DNA of 58,328 nucleotides from an uncultured Methylococcaceae bacterium (GTDB taxonomy: Bacteria; Pseudomonadota; Gammaproteobacteria; Methylococcales; Methylomonadaceae): the NCBI GenBank assembly GCA_903873165.1, contig CAIQNQ010000211.1, positions 1-58,328 of the forward strand. The letters are read 5' to 3'. The number at the start of each line of letters is the position of its first letter. The stretch's first letter is position 1. The notes beneath the pieces are model-generated. The model had not been told where the DNA came from, did not search any database, and worked only from the letters and a program-made list of their open reading frames with translations. Shown piece by piece: positions 1-9,296 of this stretch. The position numbers and the translations under genes were made by a program.

Positions 1-22
1 AATATTTTTATAAGGATTCATT

Positions 23-208
23 ATGAAAAATGCTATCAAAAAATTCCTTGCTGATGAGCAAGGTGCAGAAACAGTTGAGTGGGTCATGATTGCAGCTGTT
101 TTAGCGGGGGTTATCGTAGCTACTTATGGACTATCAGGTGGCTTTAGAACCAATATACTTGATGCTTTTACTAATATAGGCACTAAAATGACAGGGACAT
201 TCTTATAA
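23..208 (+). CDS. flp: Flp-type IVb pilin
   Basis: Encodes a 61-residue Flp/Fap major pilin, the subunit polymerised into the Tad pilus. A short basic leader is followed by the class IVb processing region (DEQGAETVEW, residues 11-20) with the conserved Glu and then one hydrophobic helix (MIAAVLAGVIVATYGLS). Length is typical of the family. An AAGGA ribosome-binding site lies 7 bases before the ATG. It is the first gene of a tad locus, and a hairpin just downstream separates it from cpaA, a common arrangement that lets the pilin be made in excess. Identification is by sequence pattern and context; the prepilin peptidase that would process it is the next gene. Confidence 0.93.
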   Translation: MKNAIKKFLADEQGAETVEWVMIAAVLAGVIVATYGLSGGFRTNILDAFTNIGTKMTGTFL

Positions 209-224
209 TCTAAGTAAATTAAGC

Positions 225-260
225 CTTTTCTTTTATTGTTATGAAAGAAAAGACTTTTTA
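225..260 (+). terminator. Hairpin after flp
   Basis: Perfect 9-bp inverted repeat CTTTTCTTT (225-233) / AAAGAAAAG (244-252) with a 10-base loop, followed by ACTTTTTA. It is AT-rich, so probably a partial terminator between the pilin gene and the assembly genes, which would give more pilin transcript than downstream message. Confidence 0.5.
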
Positions 261-319
261 ATGATTAAGTTATGGTTCAGTTTTATTTAGTGATCTTCTC
301 ACAATAAATTCAAAGTTGA

Positions 320-847
320 ATGATTATGTCGTATATGTATTTGTTTTTAAGTGCTTGTTTATTATTAGTTGCAGCTAATGATATTAAGACGCATAAAATC
401 CCTAATTATTTGGTTTTAGTTATTATTATTGGCAGTTTAATTGGGAATGCTTTTTTTGATGTGGGAATTAGTTTAATGGCTAGTAGTTTAGGATTGATAA
501 TCGGTATGGGGTTGATGTTACCTAGTTATTTTTTAGGAAGCATGGGTGCAGGCGATGTTAAGTTAATTGCTGCAATTGGCACCGTCACCGGCTATCACAA
601 AATTATAGACGTTGTTTTGTATAGTTATTTAGCTATGTTTTTATTGGCATTTATATTTATTATCCTTAAGGGTGATTTAATTAAACTTGTCACAAGATAC
701 AAAATGATGCTATTTGGCGTGTTGGGTGGGGTTGTTTTCTATCAAAAACCGAGTGCTTTAGAGGCTGCTGCGCAAAAAATACCCTTAGCCCCCGCTATTG
801 GCATAGCTGCGCTGTACGTGATATTCCCTGAGAACTGGTATTATTGA
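320..847 (+). CDS. cpaA: Prepilin peptidase CpaA/TadV (A24 family)
   Basis: A membrane aspartic protease that cleaves the leader from Flp and from TadE-type pseudopilins. It is a small A24 peptidase of 175 residues without the N-terminal methylase domain, as expected for CpaA/TadV. The two catalytic aspartates are visible: one in AANDIKTHKIPN (about residue 21) and one in the GxGD motif GAGDVKL (about residues 76-79). Several hydrophobic helices cover the rest. Two close ATG codons (320 and 326) are possible starts; no strong ribosome-binding site separates them. It lies between flp and cpaB, all on the same strand. Confidence 0.88.
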   Translation: MIMSYMYLFLSACLLLVAANDIKTHKIPNYLVLVIIIGSLIGNAFFDVGISLMASSLGLIIGMGLMLPSYFLGSMGAGDVKLIAAIGTVTGYHKIIDVVLYSYLAMFLLAFIFIILKGDLIKLVTRYKMMLFGVLGGVVFYQKPSALEAAAQKIPLAPAIGIAALYVIFPENWYY

Positions 848-869
848 ATAATAGTCAAAGGATTATTAA

Positions 870-1610
870 ATGAACAAGCGTTTTATTTCGATGCTATTAA
901 TAGCATTGTTTATGGCATCAATTGCTGCATGGTTAGCGAATCGCTGGATTAAAGAAAAGACTCAACCACAAAAATCAACACAAGTTGTCGTGGCGGCCTT
1001 GGATATTCCGTTTGGGATAAAGGTAGCTGATTATCAGCTTAAAGTTATTAATTGGAATGGTGAGGGATTGCCTGAAGGCGTTTACGCTACAAAAGAGCAG
1101 ATTATCAATCGCGTCACTAAAAATAACTTTTATGCGGGTGAACTGATAACTGAAAAACGCATGTCAGAGTATTTAGCCGGAAGTATGTTATCCGCGTTAA
1201 TTAAAAAAGATTATCGAGCAATTTCTGTACGAGTAGATGATGTGGTGGGTGTGTCAGGATTTATTTTACCAGGGAATAACGTTGATGTATTAGCCACTAA
1301 AATCGATAGAGCGACTAATCATGCGAACAGTCAAACGCTGCTACAAAATATTACCGTACTGGCTGTTGATCAGGATGTGGCACAAGGCAAAGAACAGCCG
1401 TCAGTGGTGCGTGCAGTAACTTTAGAGTTAATGCCCGATCAGGCCAAGGTTATGGTCAGTGCTTTGCAAGAAGGCACTATTCAATTGTCATTAAGAAACC
1501 CATTGGATACCGACATTATTATGGTTACAGAAAAGGCGGTGGTTTCTTTAGGAGTGCCCAAAAAAAAACTTCATAAGACTAAGCACTTTCTTAAAGTGAT
1601 TCCGTGGTGA
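870..1610 (+). CDS. cpaB: Flp pilus assembly protein CpaB/RcpC
   Basis: Periplasmic component of the Tad secretion system, anchored by one N-terminal helix (about residues 5-23). It carries an SAF/CpaB-type domain starting VVVAALDIPFGIKVADYQL, a domain found in proteins that touch the cell wall or the secretin. Length of 246 residues is normal for the family. AAAGGA precedes the ATG. It is followed by the secretin gene after about 80 bases. The C-terminus is basic (KKKLHKTKHFLKVIPW). Confidence 0.85.
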   Translation: MNKRFISMLLIALFMASIAAWLANRWIKEKTQPQKSTQVVVAALDIPFGIKVADYQLKVINWNGEGLPEGVYATKEQIINRVTKNNFYAGELITEKRMSEYLAGSMLSALIKKDYRAISVRVDDVVGVSGFILPGNNVDVLATKIDRATNHANSQTLLQNITVLAVDQDVAQGKEQPSVVRAVTLELMPDQAKVMVSALQEGTIQLSLRNPLDTDIIMVTEKAVVSLGVPKKKLHKTKHFLKVIPW

Positions 1611-1691
1611 TTGGTAAGTTAAAGGCATCAGTCGTTGGGTTGAGATTAATCACAATTAACGTAAAGCACATTAAGAGTGTAAGAGGTAGTT

Positions 1692-3308
1692 ATGAATAAA
1701 ATGATAAAACTAGTATCGATAAGCTCATTTTTAGTATTCAGTTTAGATTTGTTGGCAGGAATAAGTGGTGATGACGTTAAGACTGAAAAAGTATTGGTTT
1801 CTTTAAATAAATCTAAATTAATTACGTTAGATAAAAAAATACAAATTGCCGAGATTTCACAAGGCAATACTTCAATTGCTACGAGTAATCTACAGCCAAG
1901 TGCTGAATCAGCTGAGGCTACTTTTATTAAACCTAATCAAATATTACTCAATGGCAAGGCATTAGGTACTACCAATCTTTATTTATGGGGTGCTAATGGC
2001 GCAATTATTGAGATATTGGATATTGAGGTAACACACGATTTAAATTCATTAAAAGCAAAGCTGTATGAGTTATTGCCAAATGAACATGATCCACAAGGTA
2101 AGCCTAATATAGCGGTCAGATCTTCTCAAAAAAATATTGTCTTAAGTGGTGAGGTTAGTAGTTTAGATAATATGAAAGCCGCTTTTGATTTGGCGGAGGG
2201 TTATTTAGGTAATTCTGCCGTGTTAAATTCAGGAAATGCGGGTAATACACCTAGTAGTCAAGGAAATAGTGTCAATCTATCAACGACTACCGCACAACCC
2301 AAAGTTGAACCTAGTGGCAGTGCCACGCCCAAGGTTATTAATTTGATGAGTGTAGGTGGGGCACAGCAAGTCATGTTGGATGTAAAAGTGGCAGAGATTG
2401 ATCGTACGGTATTAAAGGGCTTGAATATTAAGTTTAGTGCCTTACAAGCCTCAAATAATTTTTCGTTTGGTGCTGTTAATGGCGGTGGGGTGTTAAATGC
2501 AACAGGCATTGGTAATTTTTTAACTCCGCATAGTTTTGATGCGGGAGCCTTGTTTTTGCAAGCCATTAGTGGTCAATTTATGTTTAATTTAACGATTGAT
2601 GCCGCTAATCAACAACAACTCGCTAAAATTTTGGCGCAACCGACTTTAACGACTTTGTCTGGGCAAACGGCTACTTTTATTTCTGGTGGGGAGTTTCCTA
2701 TTCCAGTTCCACAATCTATAGGTAATGGAGCTGGCTCAATCACGGTGGTTTTTAAAGAATATGGTATCGGCTTAAAGTTTGTGCCTATCGTACTGGATTC
2801 AGGACGGATCAATTTAAATTTACATGTGAGTGTCAGTGAGTTATCCAGTGATGCAGCCGTTATTGCACAGGTGGGCAGTACCACGAGTCAATATTCCATA
2901 CCTTCTTTAACTAAGCGTGAAGCCAGTACCACTTTAGAATTAGCAGATGGTCAAACCATGAGTATCGCGGGTTTAATTAATGAAAAGCTGAAAGAGAATG
3001 TGAATAAATTTCCTGGCTTAGGTGATATCCCCGGTTTAGGGGCTTTATTTAGAACGTCTAAGTTTTTAAAAGATACTACCGAATTGGTTATTTTTGTGAC
3101 GCCCCGTTTAGCTAAGCCAATACTAGCAAGAAACACTATTTTACCGACTGATAGCTTTGTGGAGCCAAATGATATGGATTTTTATGTCTTGGGTCGAACA
3201 GAAGGTAGCCAATCCGCTAAATCATTACGTCAAAAAAATACTAAAGTAATGAACAATCAAGGTGGGCTTGATGGCGAATATGGTCAACAGTTAATTGAGA
3301 GGAATTAG
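1692..3308 (+). CDS. cpaC: Flp pilus secretin CpaC/RcpA
   Basis: Outer-membrane secretin ring of the Tad pilus, 538 residues with an N-terminal signal peptide. The N-terminal half has the pilus-assembly secretin N-domain (LNKSKLITLDKKIQIAEISQ, GTTNLYLWGANG), then a BON-like segment, a Ser/Asn/Thr-rich linker, and the secretin core with VMLDVKVAEIDRTVLKGLNI, ILAQPTLTTLSGQTATFISG, GIGLKFVPIV and the conserved end ELVIFVTPRLAKP. The ATG has RBS AGAGG. The stop codon region overlaps the start of the next gene (3308), suggesting coupled translation. Confidence 0.93.
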   Translation: MNKMIKLVSISSFLVFSLDLLAGISGDDVKTEKVLVSLNKSKLITLDKKIQIAEISQGNTSIATSNLQPSAESAEATFIKPNQILLNGKALGTTNLYLWGANGAIIEILDIEVTHDLNSLKAKLYELLPNEHDPQGKPNIAVRSSQKNIVLSGEVSSLDNMKAAFDLAEGYLGNSAVLNSGNAGNTPSSQGNSVNLSTTTAQPKVEPSGSATPKVINLMSVGGAQQVMLDVKVAEIDRTVLKGLNIKFSALQASNNFSFGAVNGGGVLNATGIGNFLTPHSFDAGALFLQAISGQFMFNLTIDAANQQQLAKILAQPTLTTLSGQTATFISGGEFPIPVPQSIGNGAGSITVVFKEYGIGLKFVPIVLDSGRINLNLHVSVSELSSDAAVIAQVGSTTSQYSIPSLTKREASTTLELADGQTMSIAGLINEKLKENVNKFPGLGDIPGLGALFRTSKFLKDTTELVIFVTPRLAKPILARNTILPTDSFVEPNDMDFYVLGRTEGSQSAKSLRQKNTKVMNNQGGLDGEYGQQLIERN

Positions 3309-3643
3309 TGATGCAGTTATTTCATATTTATACTATCGTTATAATATGTGGTTTGGCGCAAATTACAGCTTGTGCAAAGTGGGACTCTGTTCCTAGAAGG
3401 GTAGATCAGCATTATGGGCAAGCCTATCATGCGATGATTGATAATCAAGCTTTGTGTCCTGAGCAAGGCACGGCAGTTAAGGATACAAAATCATGTCCCA
3501 AACACGCCGCTGTTTCTGCGATTGATGGTCAAAAAGCCCAAGAGATCATAAAATCATATCGGCAAGGTTCAGCTACTGCCATTGAAAATGCTAAAAGAGG
3601 GGTGACGTTTGATACTAAAAATGTAGGTGGATCTGGTAATTAG
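3308..3643 (+). CDS. Small lipoprotein of the tad locus
   Basis: A 111-residue protein with a hydrophobic N-terminus ending in a lipobox (ITAC, Cys about residue 22), so probably an outer-membrane or periplasmic lipoprotein. It sits where CpaD is found in many tad loci, overlaps the secretin stop and runs into tadE. I do not see convincing CpaD sequence. Two further cysteine-proline motifs (LCPEQGTAV and SCPKHAAV) lie mid-protein. Function is inferred from position only. Confidence 0.6.
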   Translation: MMQLFHIYTIVIICGLAQITACAKWDSVPRRVDQHYGQAYHAMIDNQALCPEQGTAVKDTKSCPKHAAVSAIDGQKAQEIIKSYRQGSATAIENAKRGVTFDTKNVGGSGN

Positions 3644-3645
3644 TT

Positions 3646-4107
3646 GTGAAAATTATGATGGGTTTACCTTCGAAACAAAAAGGGGCTGAAATTATTGAAT
3701 TTGCACTCATATTGCCTTTCTTGTTATTTATTCTTTTTGGCATTATGGAGTTTGGGATAGTGCTTTATGATAAAGCGATTATCACTAATGCCAGTCGAGA
3801 AGGCGCAAGATCGGGTGTAGCGTTTAAGTGCCCTTTATTAACGACAGCTCAAATTCAGGCGGTGGTTACAAACTATAGTACAGGCTTAGTGTCATTTGCT
3901 GCGGTTGCGGCAGTTCCTGTTATTACCGTTACGCCAACACCACCGACCACAATAACAAATTGTGGAGCCAATTCTGGTACGGGTTTGACTGTTTCGGTCA
4001 GTTATAGTTACAACTTTTTAATATTTGGTAATTTATTTGCCTTATTCGCTTCTGGTTTTACCAACCCGTTGGTTTTATCGGCTACTACAGTCATGAATTA
4101 TGAATAA
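3646..4107 (+). CDS. tadE: TadE-like minor pseudopilin
   Basis: A 153-residue protein starting at GTG (3646) just after the lipoprotein stop. The N-terminus KQKGAEIIEFALILPFLLF has the Gly-Ala-x-x-Ile-Glu-Phe processing site and hydrophobic helix of TadE-type pseudopilins, matured by CpaA. SREGARSGV after the helix is also typical. It overlaps the next gene by 8 bases (4100-4107), so the two pseudopilins are probably translated together. Confidence 0.85.
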   Translation: MKIMMGLPSKQKGAEIIEFALILPFLLFILFGIMEFGIVLYDKAIITNASREGARSGVAFKCPLLTTAQIQAVVTNYSTGLVSFAAVAAVPVITVTPTPPTTITNCGANSGTGLTVSVSYSYNFLIFGNLFALFASGFTNPLVLSATTVMNYE

Positions 4108-5296
4108 GTCTTTTAAGTTGGTTAAGCAACAAGGGGCAAGCTTGGTGCTAACTGTGATGATGTTGACAGGTATTTTAGGCTTTTTTGCCTTAGCCATTGA
4201 TGTGGGTTATTTGTTTGTGGTGCGTAATCAACTCCAAAATGCGGCAGATAGTGCAGCCTTATCAGGAGCCAACTATTTATACCCTTTAGAGAGTACTTCC
4301 CCAAATTGGAGTTTAGCTAGTTCAAAGGCTACGACAACTGTTCAGCAAAATAAAGTTGATAATATTGCCTTAGCGGTAGGAACTATTAATACGGGATATT
4401 GGAATATAACTGGCTCACCTACTGGATTACATGCGAGTAAATCGGACGCAATTTCGAGTTCAAATTATGATTATCCCGCAGTACAAGTGACAATTACAAA
4501 AACGGCTACCAACGCAGTTGTAAATACCTTTTTTGCGGGTGTGTTAGGTATTAAGTTTTTTAGTCCTAGCGCAACTGCAGTGGCTGTTGGGGGGCTAAGC
4601 CCTGGGTATACAAAAGAAAATATTTTGCCGTTTGTGATACCTGGTTGTGTGGTTGGTGTGGTTGCGAACGACTCTGGGACGCTAAAATATTATAACAACT
4701 CAGGGGCTTTAACATATCCAGACGGGCAGTTTCAAACAGAATCTTCTTATGGAGCATCGAAACCAACTTGTTATACAGGGCAATGGACTTCTTTGTTGAT
4801 CAATGATCCATCAGGTTCTGCCATCATAAAAACAATTAATGCCCTAAGTTCTGGGGGGAATAGTGATGACGTATTTAAAATTGGGGATCAGTTATTTTTG
4901 CAGTCAGGTACAACAGCCGCTCTTTATGACTTGATTGGACAATGTAGCGTTAAAGGAAGCGTCAATAAAATGGACACAGCAGGTAATGCCACCTCTTATA
5001 TCGCTCCAACAAACGCATCCTGTCATTATGTGATTGGGGCGATTACTTGTCCATCTTCAGGATTATGTGATGGGGTATTAACAGATAGTTTTACCCAAGT
5101 GGTCGGCTTTGTGTGTGTGATGGTAGTTAATGCTAATAGTGCGGATAGTTCTAAATATATTACTTATCAAGTCGTGCCACAGAGTGATCCGAACTATAAA
5201 TTAAGGTGTAATATGCACGACTCAGTTGGGATTGGGCCTTCAGGTGGGGCAATTATGCCGCCAAAGCTAGTTAATTATTGGGGTAATGTCTATTAA
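4100..5296 (+). CDS. tadG: TadG-like pilus assembly protein
   Basis: A 398-residue protein with the putative Flp pilus-assembly TadG N-terminal segment: a hydrophobic helix (VLTVMMLTGILGFFALAIDV) followed by RNQLQNAADSAALSGANYL. The remainder is an extracytoplasmic domain with many cysteines (for example CHYVIGAITC and GLCDG), suggesting disulfides. In Tad systems TadG is a membrane-anchored accessory protein needed for pilus biogenesis. It lies between tadE and cpaE. I see no von Willebrand factor A MIDAS motif, which larger TadG proteins often carry. Confidence 0.8.
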   Translation: MNKSFKLVKQQGASLVLTVMMLTGILGFFALAIDVGYLFVVRNQLQNAADSAALSGANYLYPLESTSPNWSLASSKATTTVQQNKVDNIALAVGTINTGYWNITGSPTGLHASKSDAISSSNYDYPAVQVTITKTATNAVVNTFFAGVLGIKFFSPSATAVAVGGLSPGYTKENILPFVIPGCVVGVVANDSGTLKYYNNSGALTYPDGQFQTESSYGASKPTCYTGQWTSLLINDPSGSAIIKTINALSSGGNSDDVFKIGDQLFLQSGTTAALYDLIGQCSVKGSVNKMDTAGNATSYIAPTNASCHYVIGAITCPSSGLCDGVLTDSFTQVVGFVCVMVVNANSADSSKYITYQVVPQSDPNYKLRCNMHDSVGIGPSGGAIMPPKLVNYWGNVY

Positions 5297-5371
5297 TTAA
5301 GTAATGTTGTGACTTTATCAGTTGTTTTTATGGGGTTCCCCAAATTGCTATTAAAAGAATAAATTTTAAAT

Positions 5372-6550
5372 ATGCCAGAAAAAATTAAGTTAGTCATTGT
5401 TGGGGTTGAGCAAGCTGTTTTAGATAAGCAGTTGGCTTTGTTTTCTGATTTAGATGCAAGTCATTGTAAAGTCATTTGTAGTAAAGCTATTGATGAAAAG
5501 TTAGATTTGAGGCTGCTGGATAGCAAGACCATTCTGGTGATTAATTTAACTCAAAATGGTTTAAAAGAATTGATTTTCTTAGAGACTTTAACTACTAAGA
5601 AAGTCGCTATTATTCTTGTGGGCGATCAGTCCGATACAGATTTATTAAGTCAAGCACTACGATTAGGGGTTAAGGATTTTATTGATTCTAAAGCGTATCA
5701 AGATAAGTTTGTCTCTGTTATTGAAGCCACAAAAAAGCACATTATGAGTGGTGAAATAAGCCGTGAAAATAAACGTTTGAATGTTTTTGTCAATGCAAAA
5801 GGCGGCAGTGGCACAAGCTTTATAGCGAGTAATGTGGCGTATTTGTTAGCTAATGAAGCAAAATTAAAAGTGGCGTTGCTTGACTTAAATTTACAGTTTG
5901 GATCAATCGGACTTAATTTTGATAAAAATCCTCAGTATAGTTTTATGGAGTTATTAAGATCATTAAATGAATTAGATGCCTATTCAATAGAAGCATACAT
6001 CACAAAATATGATCAAAATTTAAGATTGGTATTACCTTTGCTTTCTGAAGTGATTTTACCTGGAGAAGTTGACGTTAAACAAATGCTTAAATTGCTTGAA
6101 TTATTAAAAGTAAATTATCATCAAATCGTTATTGATATCCCTCGATTAATTGATCCCGTTTCAAATATGGTTATGCAACAGGCTGATTATATTGTATTGG
6201 TTGTGCAACAAAGTTTAGTACAATTTAGGAATGCAAAAAGATGGGTACAAATAATGCACAAAGACTTAGAAATTCCTTTGGATAAAATAGTGTTAGTGAT
6301 TAATCGTTATGACTCTGAAAATAGTATGCGGATTTCTGATCTTAAAGAAATGGTTAATCATAATGGTATTTATACGATTGTTAGTGATTCTGAGTTTGTT
6401 GACAAATCCACGGATATTGGGATACCTTTATGCTTGTCTTATCCGGGTACAAAGATTTCAAAAGATTTGCGGCTATTGGCGGCAGGTTTGTCTGGAGTTG
6501 ATTTTAAAGAGAAAAACAATAATCTCTTTAATTTATTTGGCTTTTTTTAA
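5372..6550 (+). CDS. cpaE: CpaE/TadZ localisation ATPase with atypical P-loop
   Basis: ParA/MinD-like ATPase that places the Tad machine in the cell. Residues 1-120 form a receiver-like domain. Residues from about 135 form the Walker-type ATPase: NAKGGSGTSFIASNVA, where the signature Lys (143) is kept but the usual P-loop Lys is Thr (KGGSGTS, 143-149). DLNLQFGSIGLN and QIVIDIPR follow as switch and Walker B segments. Atypical P-loops occur in known CpaE/TadZ proteins. In many tad loci cpaF (tadA), tadB and tadC come next; here the next gene is convergent and unrelated, so the cluster ends with this gene. Confidence 0.85.
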   Translation: MPEKIKLVIVGVEQAVLDKQLALFSDLDASHCKVICSKAIDEKLDLRLLDSKTILVINLTQNGLKELIFLETLTTKKVAIILVGDQSDTDLLSQALRLGVKDFIDSKAYQDKFVSVIEATKKHIMSGEISRENKRLNVFVNAKGGSGTSFIASNVAYLLANEAKLKVALLDLNLQFGSIGLNFDKNPQYSFMELLRSLNELDAYSIEAYITKYDQNLRLVLPLLSEVILPGEVDVKQMLKLLELLKVNYHQIVIDIPRLIDPVSNMVMQQADYIVLVVQQSLVQFRNAKRWVQIMHKDLEIPLDKIVLVINRYDSENSMRISDLKEMVNHNGIYTIVSDSEFVDKSTDIGIPLCLSYPGTKISKDLRLLAAGLSGVDFKEKNNNLFNLFGFF

Positions 6551-6601
6551 ACAGAGATTATGGTTTAGCAAGGGGTTAAGGGAGGACTAAATAATTTCGA
6601 A

Positions 6602-7396
6602 TTATCTGTGCAATATTAGTTCTAAAACTAATTTACTGCCAAAGTAAGCTAATAATAAGAGTATAAAACCCACTAATGTCCACTTTATGGCGGTGAGTCC
6701 GCGCCAGCCGTAAAAGTTTCTGCCTAATAATAGTCCAGTAAAAATAATCCAGGCTAACAACGATAAAACGGTTTTATGAACTAGGTGTTGGGCAAATAAA
6801 TCTTCAATAAATAAGAATCCTGTCCCGAGAGAGATAGTCAGAAAAATAATTCCTGTCGTTAGCATCTGAAAAAGTAAAGACTCCATCGTTTGTAATGGTG
6901 GTAATGACTGGATAAATTTTTTCGGTGGGTGGCTTTTTAGTTGTTGATTTTGGAAGGCCAATAGAATGGCCTGTAACGCGGCTATATTTAAAAGGCTAAA
7001 AGCAATGATAGAGGTCAGAATATGTACGCTCATTTCCCAGTTATAGTGCGAGAGCGTTTGGGTGTTTTCAGGGTATTTTAGTTCTAAGGCTAACATGCCA
7101 GCGGCGATGGGAAATATAGCAACCCCTAAGGTTTCAACGGGCTTATTTAAAGAGGCTATTGATAATAATAAGGCCACGATCATCGCAATTAATGAGCCAG
7201 TGCTAAAAAAACCGAAGTTAAAACCAGTATTTTGCTGGAAATTTAAGCCTGTATATATAAGGTGAGTAATAACACCTAGCCAGCCTAAATAAATCGCGGT
7301 CTGTTTTGCGCGATTTTTATTAATATTCTGAATAATTAACAGAGCACTACTGAGATAAGTGCATATTGATAGAATGGCAATTGCAGTTGTGTTCAT
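6602..7396 (-). CDS. ypjD: YpjD/CcsA-like cytochrome c assembly membrane protein
   Basis: An inner-membrane protein of the cytochrome c assembly (CcsA/YpjD) family with about eight hydrophobic helices. The ATG at 7396 (MNTTAIAIL) is preferred to an upstream in-frame TTG-type start, giving 264 residues, the usual YpjD length. Histidines in SHYNWEMSVHILTSI and FAQHLVHKTVLSLLAW match positions conserved in the family, possibly haem ligands. The gene is divergent from ffh, the standard neighbour of ypjD in gammaproteobacteria. Its exact function is not established even in model species. Confidence 0.82.
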   Translation of the reverse strand: MNTTAIAILSICTYLSSALLIIQNINKNRAKQTAIYLGWLGVITHLIYTGLNFQQNTGFNFGFFSTGSLIAMIVALLLSIASLNKPVETLGVAIFPIAAGMLALELKYPENTQTLSHYNWEMSVHILTSIIAFSLLNIAALQAILLAFQNQQLKSHPPKKFIQSLPPLQTMESLLFQMLTTGIIFLTISLGTGFLFIEDLFAQHLVHKTVLSLLAWIIFTGLLLGRNFYGWRGLTAIKWTLVGFILLLLAYFGSKLVLELILHR

Positions 7397-7589
7397 GATG
7401 TGTTTCTTAAGGTATAGCCAGTAAAGTATAACTCGCGTTCTGTAGAGCAAGTCTACAGGGTTTAAAATATTCTGTCATTGCAACGAGTGCAAAGCTATTC
7501 ATTGATATGTTAATATACCCGATTAAATAATTCTAACGCATTTGTACTGGCGGGTAGTTTCCTTAAGTTTATATAACAAAGACAGCGAT

Positions 7590-8945
7590 ATGTTTGATAA
7601 TTTAACCGATAGATTAAGTAGTACGCTTAAAAAACTAAAGGGTCAGGGGCGTCTGACTGAAGAAAATATAAAAGATGCATTGCGTGAAGTGCGCATGGCC
7701 TTACTTGAGGCCGATGTATCTTTATCAGTCGTCACCGATTTTATCGAACGCGTTAAAGAAGGTGCTTTAGGACAAGAAGTTCAGACTAGCTTGACGCCAG
7801 GTCAGGCGATGATTAAGTTGGTGCAGTCTGAGCTTGTTAAGGTGATGGGCGAGGCTAACGAAAGTCTTAACCTAAAAGTCCAGCCTCCTGCGGTCATTTT
7901 AATGGCGGGTTTGCAAGGGGCTGGTAAAACCACCACCGTTGCTAAGCTGGGTCGTTGGTTACAAGAAAATCAAAAGAAAAAAGTAGGGGTAGTGAGTGCT
8001 GACGTTTATCGACCAGCCGCTATTAAACAGCTCCAAATGTTGGCTGATGAATTAAAACTCGACTTTTTTGAGAGTGATTTATCACAACAACCGGTTGATA
8101 TTGCAAAAAATGCAATTGAAGCGGCAAAGAAAAAATTCTTAGATGTTATCATTATCGATACTGCGGGTCGTTTGCATATTGATGATGAAATGATGGGTGA
8201 AATTAAAGCCCTACATGCTGCAATTAATCCCATTGAAACTTTGTTCGTTGTTGACTCAATGACAGGCCAAGATGCAGCCATTACTGCCAAAGCCTTTAAT
8301 GACGCATTGCCATTAACGGGGGTGATTCTAACGAAAGCCGATGGCGACGCAAGAGGTGGTGCTGCGCTTTCTATTCGTCATATTACTGGTAAGCCGATTA
8401 AGTTCATAGGTGTCGGTGAAAAAACCAATGCCTTAGAGCCTTTCTATCCAGATCGTCTAGCTTCACGTATTTTAGGTATGGGAGATGTACTCGGTTTTAT
8501 CGAAGATATTGAACAAAAATTTGATAAGGAAAAGGCTGAGAAATTAGCTAAGAAAATTCAAAAAGGCAAGGCTTTTGATTTAGAAGATTTCCGTGAGCAA
8601 CTCCAGCAAATGCAAAGTATGGGCGGGGTTAGCTCAATGTTGGATAAATTGCCCGGTATTAATAGCGTTCCGCAAGAAATGAAAGATAAAGTTAACGATA
8701 AAATGTTAGCACGTCAAATCGCAGTGATAAGCTCTATGACGATGCAGGAAAGAAAAGATCCAGATTTAATTAAGGGTAATCGTAAAAAGCGGATCGCTGC
8801 CGGTAGTGGTCAAGAAATACAAGATGTTAACCGTATTTTAAAGCAGTTTTTGATGATGCAAAAAATGATGAAGAAGTTTAAATCTGGCAATATGACCAAC
8901 ATGATGCGCGGAATTAAAAGCAATGTGCGCGGTATGAGAAGGTAA
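7590..8945 (+). CDS. ffh: Signal recognition particle protein Ffh
   Basis: GTPase of the bacterial SRP that binds 4.5S RNA and signal sequences and docks with FtsY to target membrane proteins. From the ATG at 7590 it has 451 residues: N domain (1-about 95), G domain with P-loop GLQGAGKT (107-114), DTAGR (G3) and TKADGDARGG (G4 region), and a Met-rich M domain at the C-terminus ending in KQFLMMQKMMKKF and MRGIKSNVRGMRR. The start at 7590 gives the family-standard MFDNLTDRLS. It heads the rpsP-rimM-trmD-rplS block. Confidence 0.97.
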   Translation: MFDNLTDRLSSTLKKLKGQGRLTEENIKDALREVRMALLEADVSLSVVTDFIERVKEGALGQEVQTSLTPGQAMIKLVQSELVKVMGEANESLNLKVQPPAVILMAGLQGAGKTTTVAKLGRWLQENQKKKVGVVSADVYRPAAIKQLQMLADELKLDFFESDLSQQPVDIAKNAIEAAKKKFLDVIIIDTAGRLHIDDEMMGEIKALHAAINPIETLFVVDSMTGQDAAITAKAFNDALPLTGVILTKADGDARGGAALSIRHITGKPIKFIGVGEKTNALEPFYPDRLASRILGMGDVLGFIEDIEQKFDKEKAEKLAKKIQKGKAFDLEDFREQLQQMQSMGGVSSMLDKLPGINSVPQEMKDKVNDKMLARQIAVISSMTMQERKDPDLIKGNRKKRIAAGSGQEIQDVNRILKQFLMMQKMMKKFKSGNMTNMMRGIKSNVRGMRR

Positions 8946-9041
8946 TTTTGTAAGCATTTTCAATTTCTTCTTCACATCTGTTAAAAATCGCGTAAAATGG
9001 TCAGATTAAATTTTTGATTAAATGTTTTTTGAGGAAAATAG

Positions 9042-9293
9042 ATGGTAACCATTCGTCTTACAAGAGGCGGCGCTAAAAATCGCCCTTTTTATCACGTTGT
9101 AGTAACTGATAGCAGAAGTGGTCGTGACGGCCGTTATATTGAACGTATCGGTTTTTTTAATCCTTTAGCTCGTGGTAATGAAGAAAGATTGCGTTTAGAT
9201 AACGAACGTGTTGATTATTGGAAATCTAATGGTGCTCAACCATCAGAACGCGTAGCAAAGTTAATTAAAGACGCAATTAAAGCTGCAGCATAA
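9042..9293 (+). CDS. rpsP: 30S ribosomal protein S16
   Basis: Small ribosomal subunit protein bS16 of 83 residues. [39 protein letters not shown] and the C-terminal [15 protein letters not shown] are family hallmarks. A GAGGAAAATAG ribosome-binding region precedes the ATG. First gene of the conserved rpsP-rimM-trmD-rplS operon; rimM starts three bases after its stop. Confidence 0.98.
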   Translation: MVTIRLTRGGAKNRPFYHVVVTDSRSGRDGRYIERIGFFNPLARGNEERLRLDNERVDYWKSNGAQPSERVAKLIKDAIKAAA

Positions 9294-9296
9294 GGC

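Noticed and set aside
6519-6561. ATAATCTCT / AGAGATTAT inverted repeat at the cpaE end as a terminator
   Set aside because: The loop is 25 bases and the stem is AT-rich with no following T-run.
6309-6590. A 93-residue plus-strand frame over the end of cpaE
   Set aside because: It lies in another frame of cpaE, has no ribosome-binding site and no recognisable protein features.
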